A stretch of 64,000 nucleotides of DNA from Mycobacterium sp. PS03-16 (lineage in GTDB: Bacteria; Actinomycetota; Actinomycetes; Mycobacteriales; Mycobacteriaceae), in NCBI RefSeq assembly GCF_004570325.1, contig NZ_SPQO01000005.1, positions 1-64,000 of the forward strand, given 5' to 3'. Of this stretch, positions 9,205 to 17,145 are shown one piece after another (position 1 is the first letter of the stretch; every line of letters begins with the position of its first letter). The notes under the pieces were generated by a model, which searched no databases, was not told where the DNA came from, and was given only the letters and a program-made list of their open reading frames with translations. Both the position numbers and the translations under genes were made by a program.

Positions 9205-10128
9205 TCAGTCTCGCGACTCCATCAGCGCGGTGGCGGAGAATCCGCGCTCCGGGTCACGGTCAGCAAAGTACTCACGCAACGTGACGCTGAGGTCGCCGAG
9301 GTCCCAGGCTTCGGCGTCCGCCGCGAAATGCGCTTCCGCGACCGGCGCCGCCACCAGCGTCACCTTCGGACCGTAGACGATGAACAGCTGTCCGTTGACC
9401 CCTTCCGATGCGGGGGACGCGAGGAACTGCACCAGCGTGACGACGTGATCGGTCGACAGCGGGTCCACCGATCCCTCTGTGAGGGCGGGGGCGTCCCCGA
9501 AGACACCGGCGGTCATCGCGGTCCGCGCACGGGGCGCGATGGCGTTCGCGCGGACGCCGAACCGCTCGAGGGCCCGGGCGGCGGACAGCGTCAGCGCGGT
9601 GATTCCCGCCTTGGCCGCCCCGTAGTTGGGCTGACCGACCGGCCCCGACAGACCCGCCTCCGACGAGGTGTTGACGATGCGGCCGTAGACCCGGCCGTCG
9701 CCCGCCTTGGCTTTCGCGCGCCAGTAGGTGGCGGCGTTGCGGGTGAGCAGGAAATGGCCGCGCAGATGGACGGCGATGACCGCGTCCCACTCCTCGTCGG
9801 ACATGTTGAACAGGATGCGGTCGCGGGTGATGCCGGCGTTGTTGATGACGATGTCGAGGCCGCCGAGGCCGTCGGCGGCCTCGACGAGCTCATCGGCCGT
9901 CGACCGCTCGCTGATGTCACCGGCGACCGCAATCCCTTTCGACCCCGCGGCGGCGATCTCGTCGAGGACGTCGGAGCGGTCCAGTGCGCCGGCCATGTCG
10001 TTGACCACGACGGTCGCGCCTGCGGCGGCCAGCCCGATCGCCTCGGCCCGGCCGAGGCCGGCGGCGGCCCCGGTCACCACCGCGACGCGGCCGGACAGAT
10101 CAGTGAGCTCATTCTTGGGAGTCGACAA
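9205..10128 (-). CDS. hsd4A: Hsd4A, 17-beta-hydroxysteroid / beta-hydroxyacyl-CoA dehydrogenase
   Basis: Short-chain dehydrogenase of 307 residues. The cofactor motif TGAAAGLG (19-26), NNAG (95-98), a Ser near 154 and the catalytic Tyr168/Lys172 pair are all present. The homologue Rv3502c and its relatives oxidise 3-hydroxyacyl-CoA intermediates of sterol side-chain beta-oxidation and can also act on the 17-hydroxyl. It follows fdxD by 13 bases on the same strand, and both are controlled from the KstR site at 10440. Confidence 0.9.
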   Translation of the reverse strand: MSTPKNELTDLSGRVAVVTGAAAGLGRAEAIGLAAAGATVVVNDMAGALDRSDVLDEIAAAGSKGIAVAGDISERSTADELVEAADGLGGLDIVINNAGITRDRILFNMSDEEWDAVIAVHLRGHFLLTRNAATYWRAKAKAGDGRVYGRIVNTSSEAGLSGPVGQPNYGAAKAGITALTLSAARALERFGVRANAIAPRARTAMTAGVFGDAPALTEGSVDPLSTDHVVTLVQFLASPASEGVNGQLFIVYGPKVTLVAAPVAEAHFAADAEAWDLGDLSVTLREYFADRDPERGFSATALMESRD

Positions 10129-10141
10129 TTTATGAATACCT

Positions 10142-10333
10142 CTAGTCTTTGCGGATCAGGGCGGCGCGGGGGCACTCCGCGATGGATTGCTCGGCGACGG
10201 CCTCCTGGTCGGCCGGCACCGGATCGGCCTTGACCACGGCGTAGTCCTCGTCGTCGAGATCGAACAGTTCGGGCGCTATTCCCACGCAGACCGCGTTGCC
10301 CTCACACCGGTCCCGGTCGACTTCCACCCGCAT
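10142..10333 (-). CDS. fdxD: FdxD, small [3Fe-4S]-type ferredoxin
   Basis: A 63-residue ferredoxin, the recalled length of Rv3503c. I chose the ATG at 10333 because a strong AAGGAGG ribosome site lies just upstream; the open frame continues further but is not ferredoxin-like. Cysteines occur as CEGNAVC near the N-terminus and in AECPRAAL near the C-terminus, the pattern of single-cluster actinobacterial ferredoxins that feed P450s or oxygenases. CYP142 and KshA in this window are possible partners (inference). Confidence 0.9.
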   Translation of the reverse strand: MRVEVDRDRCEGNAVCVGIAPELFDLDDEDYAVVKADPVPADQEAVAEQSIAECPRAALIRKD

Positions 10334-10439
10334 GACACCCTCCTTGCGACACCTGTCCGAACCAGCCCGGGCGAGCTTGGGGGTCAGAATACGACCGACC
10401 CGGGTCACGTGCGTGCAACACCGGCCTGGACCCCAAGAC

Positions 10440-10453
10440 TAGAACGTGTTACA
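10440..10453. promoter_or_regulatory. KstR operator, fdxD/fadE26 divergent promoter
   Basis: TAGAACGTGTTACA is a perfect pattern match. It lies 106 bases from the fdxD start and 52 bases from the fadE26 start, so both directions can be controlled. Confidence 0.87.
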
Positions 10454-10505
10454 ACCGGGTGGAGTGAACGGGTCCCCGGTGACCCTCAGGACAGTGAGGA
10501 TTCGC

Positions 10506-11687
10506 ATGCGCATCGGCTACACCCCCGAGCAGGAGGAGTTGCGGCGCGAGCTGCGCGCGTACTTCACCAAGCTGATGACGCCGGAGCGGGCCGAAGCGCT
10601 GGCGAGCAACGACGGTGAGATGGGCCGCGGCAACGTTTACCGGGAGACCGTCGCCCAGATGGGGAAGGACGGCTGGCTGACCCTGTCGTGGCCGAAAGAG
10701 TTCGGCGGACAGGCCCGCCCACCGATGGACGGGCTGATCTTCAACGACGAGGCAGCGATCGCCAACGTGCCGGTGCCGTTTCTGACCATCAACAGCGTGG
10801 CGCCGACGATCATGCACTTCGGCACCGAGGAACAGAAGAAGTTCTTCCTGCCCAAGATCGCCGCGGGCGATCTGCACTTCTCGATCGGCTACTCCGAGCC
10901 GGGCGCCGGAACGGATCTGGCGTCGTTGCGCACCACCGCGGTCCGCGACGGTGACGACTACGTGATCAACGGCCAGAAGATGTGGACGAGCCTCATCGCC
11001 TACGCCGATTACGTCTGGCTGGCGGTCCGCACCAACCCGGACGCCAAGAAGCACCGCGGCATTTCGATGCTCATCGTGCCGACCACCGCCGAAGGCTTCT
11101 CCTGGACCCCGGTGCACACCATGTCCGGTGTCGACACCAGCGCCACCTATTACCAGGACGTGCGGGTGCCGAAGTCCGCGCTCGTCGGCGAGGAGAACGG
11201 CGGCTGGAAGCTGGTCACCAACCAGCTCAACCACGAACGCGTCGCGCTGGTCTCCGCCCAGCCGATCTTCGTGGCGCTGAACGGGGTCCGGGAGTGGGCG
11301 CAGAACACCAAGGACAGCCACGGCAAACGGCTGATCGACTCGGAGTGGGTGCAGCTCAACCTCGCCCGCGTACACGCCAAGGCCGAGGTGCTCAAGCTGA
11401 TCAACTGGGAACTCGCGTCGGCCGAGGACGAGGCGCCGTCACCGGCGGATGCGTCGGCGGCCAAGGTCTTCGGCACCGAACTGGCCACCGAGGCCTACCG
11501 GCTGCTGATGGAGGTGCTGGGCACCGCCGCCACGCTGCGGCCCGACTCCCCCGGCGCACTGCTGCGGGGCCGCATCGAACGGATGCACCGGTCCTGCCTC
11601 ATCCTGACCTTCGGCGGCGGCACCAACGAGATCCAGCGCGACATCATCGGGATGGTCGCGCTCGGCCTGCCCCGCGTGAACCGATAG
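10506..11687 (+). CDS. fadE26: FadE26 (ChsE4), acyl-CoA dehydrogenase subunit
   Basis: Acyl-CoA dehydrogenase of 393 residues, highly similar to Rv3504. It pairs with FadE27 in an alpha2beta2 FAD enzyme that introduces the alpha-beta double bond into 3-oxosterol side-chain CoA esters. The flavin-contact segment IGYSEPGAGTD and the C-terminal GGTNEIQRDIIG are typical. The ATG at 10506 follows a GTGAGGA ribosome site; a longer frame from 10446 would begin inside the KstR operator. FadE27 follows after 11 bases. Confidence 0.94.
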   Translation: MRIGYTPEQEELRRELRAYFTKLMTPERAEALASNDGEMGRGNVYRETVAQMGKDGWLTLSWPKEFGGQARPPMDGLIFNDEAAIANVPVPFLTINSVAPTIMHFGTEEQKKFFLPKIAAGDLHFSIGYSEPGAGTDLASLRTTAVRDGDDYVINGQKMWTSLIAYADYVWLAVRTNPDAKKHRGISMLIVPTTAEGFSWTPVHTMSGVDTSATYYQDVRVPKSALVGEENGGWKLVTNQLNHERVALVSAQPIFVALNGVREWAQNTKDSHGKRLIDSEWVQLNLARVHAKAEVLKLINWELASAEDEAPSPADASAAKVFGTELATEAYRLLMEVLGTAATLRPDSPGALLRGRIERMHRSCLILTFGGGTNEIQRDIIGMVALGLPRVNR

Positions 11688-11698
11688 GACTCTGCGAC

Positions 11699-12796
11699 AT
11701 GGACTTCAAGACGACCGAAGCCTCCGACGACCTCGGCGGGCTGGTTCGCACCATCACCGAATCGGTGTGCACTCCAGAGCACCAACGGGAGCTCGACGGA
11801 CTCGACCAACGCTTCGACCGGGACCTGTGGCGCAAGCTGATCGACGCCGACATCCTGACCACCACGGCGCCGGAGGCGCTGGGCGGCGGCGGTTTCGGTG
11901 TTCTCGAAGAGGTGGCCGTCCTGGTGGCGCTGGGTCGCCAGCTCAGCGCGGTGCCGTATCTCGAATCGGTGGTGCTCGCGGCGGGTGCACTGGCACGGTT
12001 CGCCCCGGACGGGCTGCGTGAGCAGTGGGCCGCGCCCGCCGTCGCGGGCGAGAAGATCCTGGCGGTCGCGCTGGACGGTGAGATGGGGCAGGGTCCGGTG
12101 CAGGCGCAGGTCGCCGGCGCCGGCTACCGGCTGACGGGGTCGCGCACGCTGGTCGCGTACGGACCGGTCGCGGACGCGTTCCTGGTGCCCGCCGAGGGTG
12201 ACGACGGGGTGCAGGTCTTCCTCGTCAGCGCCGGCGATACGGGGGTGACGGTCAGCGCACTCGACACCACCGGCCACGGCAGCGCCGGGCACGTGGAGTT
12301 GTCCGGGGTCGAGGTGGGCGGTGACCGGGTCGTCGGCGGCGCCGAGGTACTGGGCTGGCTTATTACGCGGCACAGCCTGGCCCGTGCGGCATTCCAGCTC
12401 GGCGTGCTGGAGCGGGCGCTCGAGCTGACCGCGGTGTACGCCAGGGAACGGGAGCAGTTCGACCGGCCGATCGGCAGCTTCCAGGCGGTGGCCCAGCGGC
12501 TGGCCGACGGCTACATCGACGTCAAGGGTTTACGCCTGACGCTCACCCAGGCCGCCTGGCGGATCTCGGAGGACCTGCCTGCCGACATCGACGTGGCGAG
12601 CGCCGCATTCTGGGCGGCCGACGCCGGGCACCGGGTGGCCCACACCGCGGTGCACATCCACGGCGGCGTCGGCATCGACACCGACCACCCGATCCACCGG
12701 TACTTCCTGGCCGCCAAGCAGAACGAGTTCGCCGTCGGCAGCGCGACCGGCCAGCTGCTGCGCATCGGCCGCGAACTGGCCGACACCCCGGTGTGA
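11699..12796 (+). CDS. fadE27: FadE27 (ChsE5), acyl-CoA dehydrogenase partner subunit
   Basis: Acyl-CoA dehydrogenase-like subunit of 365 residues, partner of FadE26. The N-terminus MDFKTTEASDDL fixes the start at 11699; the open frame further upstream only shadows fadE26. The C-terminal domain carries IHGGVGIDTDHPIHRY, typical of the family. Its stop overlaps the fadD17 start (GTGTGA), so fadE26-fadE27-fadD17 form one operon. Confidence 0.93.
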   Translation: MDFKTTEASDDLGGLVRTITESVCTPEHQRELDGLDQRFDRDLWRKLIDADILTTTAPEALGGGGFGVLEEVAVLVALGRQLSAVPYLESVVLAAGALARFAPDGLREQWAAPAVAGEKILAVALDGEMGQGPVQAQVAGAGYRLTGSRTLVAYGPVADAFLVPAEGDDGVQVFLVSAGDTGVTVSALDTTGHGSAGHVELSGVEVGGDRVVGGAEVLGWLITRHSLARAAFQLGVLERALELTAVYAREREQFDRPIGSFQAVAQRLADGYIDVKGLRLTLTQAAWRISEDLPADIDVASAAFWAADAGHRVAHTAVHIHGGVGIDTDHPIHRYFLAAKQNEFAVGSATGQLLRIGRELADTPV

Positions 12797-14304
12797 CGAT
12801 GGGCTCCCCGGGGCCCACCGTCACCGCCCTGCTGGCGCCGCTTGCCGACGTCACCGACCGCGGGGTGTACACCGGCGACACCTTCGTCAGCTGGAGTGAC
12901 CACCTCGCGTCGGGCGCCGCGGTCGGACGGGCCCTGCGGGCCCGGATGGATCCGGACCGCCCGCCGCATGTCGGTGTGCTGCTGGGCAACACCCCGTTCT
13001 TCTCCAGCGTGCTGGTTGCCGCCGCACTCACGGGGGTGGTGCCGGTCGGGCTCAACCCGACCCGGCGCGGGGCGGCGCTCGCCCGCGACATCGCCCGCGC
13101 CGACTGCCAATTGGTTCTCGCCGACGAGGACGCCCATGTCCCAGAGGGCGTGGACGCCGTCGATGTCGCGTCGTCCGAGTGGGCCGCCGACGTGGCGGCG
13201 CAGGAATGCCGGCCCGTCGAGTTCCCCGAGCCCGATCCCGACGACCTGTTCATGCTGATCTTCACCTCCGGCACCAGCGGTGAGCCCAAGGCGGTGCGGG
13301 TGACCCACGAGAAGGTGGCGTTTCCCGGCCGCATGCTCGCCGACCGTTTCAGGCTCGGCCCGTCGGACACGTTTTACCTGTCGATGCCGCTGTTCCACTC
13401 GAACGCCGTCATGGCCGGGTGGGCCGTCGGCGTCGCGGCGGGCGGGTCGATCGCCCTGCGTCGCAAGTTCTCGGCGTCGCAGTTCATCCCCGACGTACGC
13501 CGCTACGGCGCCACCTACGCCAACTATGTCGGCAAGCCGATGTCCTACATCCTGGCCACCCCGCCCCGCGACGACGACGCCGACAATCCGCTGAAGTTCC
13601 TGTACGGCAACGAGGGTGCCCCGCGGGACATCGACCGGTTCGCGAAGCGATTCGGTGTGGTGGTGGTCGACGGCTTCGGCTCCACCGAGGGCGGGGTGTC
13701 GATCGCTCGGACGCCGGACACCCCCGACGGCTCGCTGGGACCGCTCACCGAGGACGTCGCGATCGTCGACGTCGACACCGGCCGGCCGTGCCCGCCCGGG
13801 GTGGTCGGCGAACTGGTCAACCCGAACGGCCGCGGCCAGTTCCGCGGGTACTACAACGACGAGGGCGCCGAAGCCGAACGGATGGCCGGCGGCGTCTACC
13901 ACAGCGGCGATCTGGCCTACCGCGACGCGGACGGCTTCATCTACTTCGCGGGCCGGCTGGGTGACTGGATGCGCGTAGACGGCGAAAACCTGGGCACCGC
14001 GCCGATCGAACGGATCCTGTTGCGGCACAGCGTCATCGTCGAGGTGGCGGTGTATCCGATCCCCGACCCCGCGGTGGGCGACCGGGTGATGGCGGCGGTG
14101 GTGCTGACTCCGGGTGCGGAATTCGACGCCGGGAAGTTCGGCGCCTTCCTCGCCGAGCAGTCCGACCTCGGGCCCAAGCAGTGGCCGTCGTTCGTGCGGG
14201 TCGCCGAATCGCTGCCCAGGACAGAGACGTTCAAGGTGCTCAAACGTCACCTGTCCGCCGAGGGCACCGACTGCGCCGACCCGGTGTTCGCGATCGGCCG
14301 TTAG
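12793..14304 (+). CDS. fadD17: FadD17, steroid side-chain acyl-CoA synthetase
   Basis: Adenylate-forming acyl-CoA ligase of 503 residues. The AMP-binding signature IFTSGTSGEPKA lies at about residues 156-167 and the hinge/ATP motif GRLGDWMRVDGEN near 395. The homologue Rv3506 activates the C5 side-chain sterol acid. The start is either GTG 12793 or ATG 12799; both overlap or abut the fadE27 stop. Its last bases overlap the convergent membrane protein gene. Confidence 0.93.
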   Translation: MTMGSPGPTVTALLAPLADVTDRGVYTGDTFVSWSDHLASGAAVGRALRARMDPDRPPHVGVLLGNTPFFSSVLVAAALTGVVPVGLNPTRRGAALARDIARADCQLVLADEDAHVPEGVDAVDVASSEWAADVAAQECRPVEFPEPDPDDLFMLIFTSGTSGEPKAVRVTHEKVAFPGRMLADRFRLGPSDTFYLSMPLFHSNAVMAGWAVGVAAGGSIALRRKFSASQFIPDVRRYGATYANYVGKPMSYILATPPRDDDADNPLKFLYGNEGAPRDIDRFAKRFGVVVVDGFGSTEGGVSIARTPDTPDGSLGPLTEDVAIVDVDTGRPCPPGVVGELVNPNGRGQFRGYYNDEGAEAERMAGGVYHSGDLAYRDADGFIYFAGRLGDWMRVDGENLGTAPIERILLRHSVIVEVAVYPIPDPAVGDRVMAAVVLTPGAEFDAGKFGAFLAEQSDLGPKQWPSFVRVAESLPRTETFKVLKRHLSAEGTDCADPVFAIGR

Positions 14305-14888
14305 GTGCGCGGCTGATGGGTGAACGGCCCCCGCCACACGTGCGGGCGGAACCGCTGCACGGCCCGCTCCACCCGTCGGGCCGCGTCGCCGTACGGGGAG
14401 ACGGTGAACCGGTAACACCCGGCGGACAGGCCCGGCTGCGGCGCCGGCACCTCCTGCCAGTCGCCGCGCAGGCCGGGATGGTCGGCGGTGTAGCCGGCGT
14501 CCATCAGGTAGATCTCCAGGCCGGACAGTCGACGGGTCACCCCGCCGCGGTACCTGCCGAGGTACTGGCCGAAGCCGACCGCCCCGATCTCGTGCCAGCC
14601 GATCGTGCCGGTCCGCGCTCCGTCGAACGGGTGGATGCCCTCGGCGTCGATCTCGACGCCCATGCCGCGCAGCACCTTCGGTAGCCGCCGGCACACCCAC
14701 AGGAACGGCACGGCCAGCACGGCGGCGATGACGCCGAGCACGATCTGCTCGCCGCGGCGGTAGTCCCCGAAACCCGCTTCCAGCGCGGGGAACACCCACA
14801 GCATGGCGGTCACCGACAGCATCAGCACGGCCACGGGCACGTTCCATTTGGTCAGCACGATCCGTTCGCCGGAACCGATCGCTGTCAT
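14301..14888 (-). CDS. Hypothetical two-helix membrane protein
   Basis: A 195-residue protein not recognised by name. Two hydrophobic segments lie near residues 15-35 and 48-68. They are followed by a soluble domain rich in strands that looks like the PH-like C-terminal part of small bacterial membrane proteins; this fold guess comes from pattern only. The start at 14888 was chosen because upstream codons overlap the divergent AraC gene. It overlaps fadD17 tail to tail by four bases. Confidence 0.7.
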   Translation of the reverse strand: MTAIGSGERIVLTKWNVPVAVLMLSVTAMLWVFPALEAGFGDYRRGEQIVLGVIAAVLAVPFLWVCRRLPKVLRGMGVEIDAEGIHPFDGARTGTIGWHEIGAVGFGQYLGRYRGGVTRRLSGLEIYLMDAGYTADHPGLRGDWQEVPAPQPGLSAGCYRFTVSPYGDAARRVERAVQRFRPHVWRGPFTHQPRT

Positions 14889-14912
14889 GGGCCAACGGTA
14901 GCGTGGCCCAAC

Positions 14913-15629
14913 GTGGGATACCGCGAGCTCCCGGTGACCGGGCCGATGCGTCCGCTGGTCGAATGCGGCTGGCTCAGTGACGGTCCCGGCCGGCCGGTGC
15001 ACGTCCTGCCCGACGGCTGCATGGACCTGATCCGGATGGACGGCCGGGTCGTCGTCGCCGGGCCCGACACCGTCGCCTCCCGGTCCGTCCACGGCGAGGC
15101 GCCGGTCGCCGGGCTGCGGTTCCGGCCCGGGGTGCTGCCGCGCCTGCTCGGGGTGCCGGCATCGGCGCTGCGCAATGTGCGGGTGCCGCTGGCCGACGTC
15201 GTACGGGTGCCCGAGGCGCCGACGCTGACGGCCTTGGCGCTCACGTTGGCCGCCGATGCGGAGCCGGCGCAGTCGGCGCCGTGGACGCTGGGCGCGCTGC
15301 GGCACGTGACCGGCAGGGTGGCGGGTGGGGCATCCGTGGCCGAGGTCGCGGCCGAGCTGGGGCGCTCGCCGCGCACGCTGCAGCGGCAGTGCACCGCGGT
15401 GTACGGCTACGGTCCGGCGACGCTGCGGCGGGTGCTGCGGTTCCGCCGCGCGGTGCGGATGCTGCGCGACGGCGTGCCGTATTCGGAAGTGGCGGCCCGC
15501 ACCGGCTACGCCGACCAGCCGCACCTGCACCGCGAGGTGCGGGCGCTGGCGGGGATGTCGCTGAGTCAGTTGGCCAGCGGCGCGTACAGATCCACCGAGG
15601 TGCCGTCGGGATCGGCCACCGTCGCGTAG
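14913..15629 (+). CDS. AraC-family transcriptional regulator
   Basis: A 238-residue regulator. The N-terminal sensing part contains HVLPDGCMDLI, typical of AraC proteins with a DUF6597-like domain. The C-terminal part has two helix-turn-helix units, the first around RSPRTLQRQ and the second around YSEVAARTGYADQPHLHRE. The GTG at 14913 is the start, 24 bases from the divergent membrane protein gene. Its last 64 bases lie antisense to the VOC gene. Confidence 0.85.
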   Translation: MGYRELPVTGPMRPLVECGWLSDGPGRPVHVLPDGCMDLIRMDGRVVVAGPDTVASRSVHGEAPVAGLRFRPGVLPRLLGVPASALRNVRVPLADVVRVPEAPTLTALALTLAADAEPAQSAPWTLGALRHVTGRVAGGASVAEVAAELGRSPRTLQRQCTAVYGYGPATLRRVLRFRRAVRMLRDGVPYSEVAARTGYADQPHLHREVRALAGMSLSQLASGAYRSTEVPSGSATVA

Positions 15630-15961
15630 CGGTGCCCCCAGAATGCGTCGAAGGGGTCGAGCACGCTCGGATGGCCGGCGGCCGTGAGCTTCTCATGCAG
15701 GGCGTCGACCGCCGCCGCGGCGTGCAGTTCGAACCCGATCACCACCCGGCCGGCCTGGGTCGGCGGCGTCCAGCCCGGGTGCAGCCCGGCGATGGTCTCC
15801 TCGGTGTCGAACGCCAGCTTCCCGCCGCCGGGCAGACCCACCTCGACATGCGGCCCGTCGGCGTCCGGGATCTCCAGGCCGAGCAGGCGGTAGAAGTCCA
15901 GGGAGCGATTCAGGTCCTTGGCGACGATCTCGATGGCGGTCGACGTGAGGCGAATATCCAT
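15566..15961 (-). CDS. VOC-superfamily (glyoxalase/dioxygenase-like) protein
   Basis: A 131-residue single VOC unit with the paired beta-alpha-beta-beta-beta pattern. It starts with IRLTSTAIEIV and ends with VADPDGTSVDLYAP, the usual metal-site strand. I preferred ATG 15961; a GTG at 16012 would add 17 residues that do not look conserved. It lies 60 bases after the nitronate monooxygenase-like gene on the same strand and may be the end of the fadD19 operon. The substrate is unknown. Confidence 0.8.
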   Translation of the reverse strand: MDIRLTSTAIEIVAKDLNRSLDFYRLLGLEIPDADGPHVEVGLPGGGKLAFDTEETIAGLHPGWTPPTQAGRVVIGFELHAAAAVDALHEKLTAAGHPSVLDPFDAFWGHRYATVADPDGTSVDLYAPLAN

Positions 15962-16021
15962 GCCCGCGACGTTAGGCGGGACGCTGCGGTCCGTCGTGAA
16001 CGAATCGGACACGCGCAGGCC

Positions 16022-17143
16022 TCAGCCCTCGCGGATCCCGTCGAGCCGCTTGCTGGCCTTCTCGAAACCGTCCACCAGTTCGGCGATGATGTCGGCGACC
16101 GGGCGGATCTCGTTCATCCGGCCGACGATCTGGCCCACGGGCATCGAGACGGTGTCGGGGTTGTCCGATTCGTTCATCCGCTGGTGGGCCTCGCTGACGA
16201 GGATGTTCTGCAGCGGCATCGGCAGCGGCTCCGGCGCGTCGGGCGCGTCCCACGCCTCGGTCCACTTCGTCTTGAGCAGCCGGGCGGGCTTGCCGGTGTA
16301 GATGCGGCGGCGCACCGTATCGCTGGAGGTGGCGCGCAGCATCGCCTCCTGGATCGTGGAGACACCGCTGTCCTTGCGGTGTCCGAGGTCGTACTCCGCG
16401 GATGTCAGGAACGCCGACCCCATCCACACACCCGACGCGCCGAGGGCGAGCGCGGCGGCGACCTGCCGTCCGGTGCCGATCCCGCCGGCGGCGAGCACCG
16501 GGGCGCGGCCGTCCAGGGCGTCGACGATCTCCGGCCACAGGACCATCGAGCCGATCTCACCGGTGTGCCCGCCGGCCTCGTGGCCTTGGGCAACGACGAT
16601 GTCGACGCCGTTGTCGACATGTCGTTGGGCATGTTTGGCGCTGCCGGCGAGCGCCGCGACGGGGACGCCCGCTTCGTGGACCTGGTCGATGACGTCCTTG
16701 GGCGGTGAGCCGAGCGCGTTGGCGATCAGCTTGATGGGGTGTTTGAGCGCGACCTCGACGTGCGACCGGGCCACCGAGTGCAGCCAACCCAGCACCCCTT
16801 CGTTGCGGTCCCCCTCCTCGGGCAGCGGCGGGACGCCGAGGTCGGCCAGCGTCTTGTCGACGAAGTCGCGGTGGCTCTGCGGGATCAGCTTGTTGATGTC
16901 GACCGCGGTGCCCTCGGTGGGGATCTTGGCGGGCATCACCACGTCGACGCCGTAGGGCTTGCCATCGGTGTTCTCGTCCATCCAGCACAGGATGTTCTCG
17001 AGGTCGTCGGCGTCGTTGAACCGCACACAGCCCAGCACTCCCATGCCGCCGGCGCGGGTGACCGCCGCGGCCACCTTCTCCGAGGGAGTGAACACGAAGA
17101 TCGGGTAGTCGATGCCGAAGCGGTCACACAGTTCGGTTCTCAT
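16022..17143 (-). CDS. Nitronate monooxygenase / NPD-family flavoprotein
   Basis: FMN-dependent TIM-barrel protein of 373 residues, more like Rv1533 than like IpdC. Typical segments are VAQGHEAGGHTG and VLAAGGIGTGRQ, which bind the flavin phosphate. The ATG at 17143 is two bases after the fadD19 stop, so the two are probably co-transcribed under the KstR site at 18810. Its role is unknown; an NPD protein acting on a steroid enoyl-CoA is conceivable from the operon but is inference. Confidence 0.87.
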   Translation of the reverse strand: MRTELCDRFGIDYPIFVFTPSEKVAAAVTRAGGMGVLGCVRFNDADDLENILCWMDENTDGKPYGVDVVMPAKIPTEGTAVDINKLIPQSHRDFVDKTLADLGVPPLPEEGDRNEGVLGWLHSVARSHVEVALKHPIKLIANALGSPPKDVIDQVHEAGVPVAALAGSAKHAQRHVDNGVDIVVAQGHEAGGHTGEIGSMVLWPEIVDALDGRAPVLAAGGIGTGRQVAAALALGASGVWMGSAFLTSAEYDLGHRKDSGVSTIQEAMLRATSSDTVRRRIYTGKPARLLKTKWTEAWDAPDAPEPLPMPLQNILVSEAHQRMNESDNPDTVSMPVGQIVGRMNEIRPVADIIAELVDGFEKASKRLDGIREG

Positions 17144-17145
17144 GT

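Noticed and set aside
16022..17143. IpdC assignment for the NPD-family protein
   Set aside because: Its segments resemble Rv1533-type proteins more than Rv3553, and the ring C/D catabolism genes are absent here.
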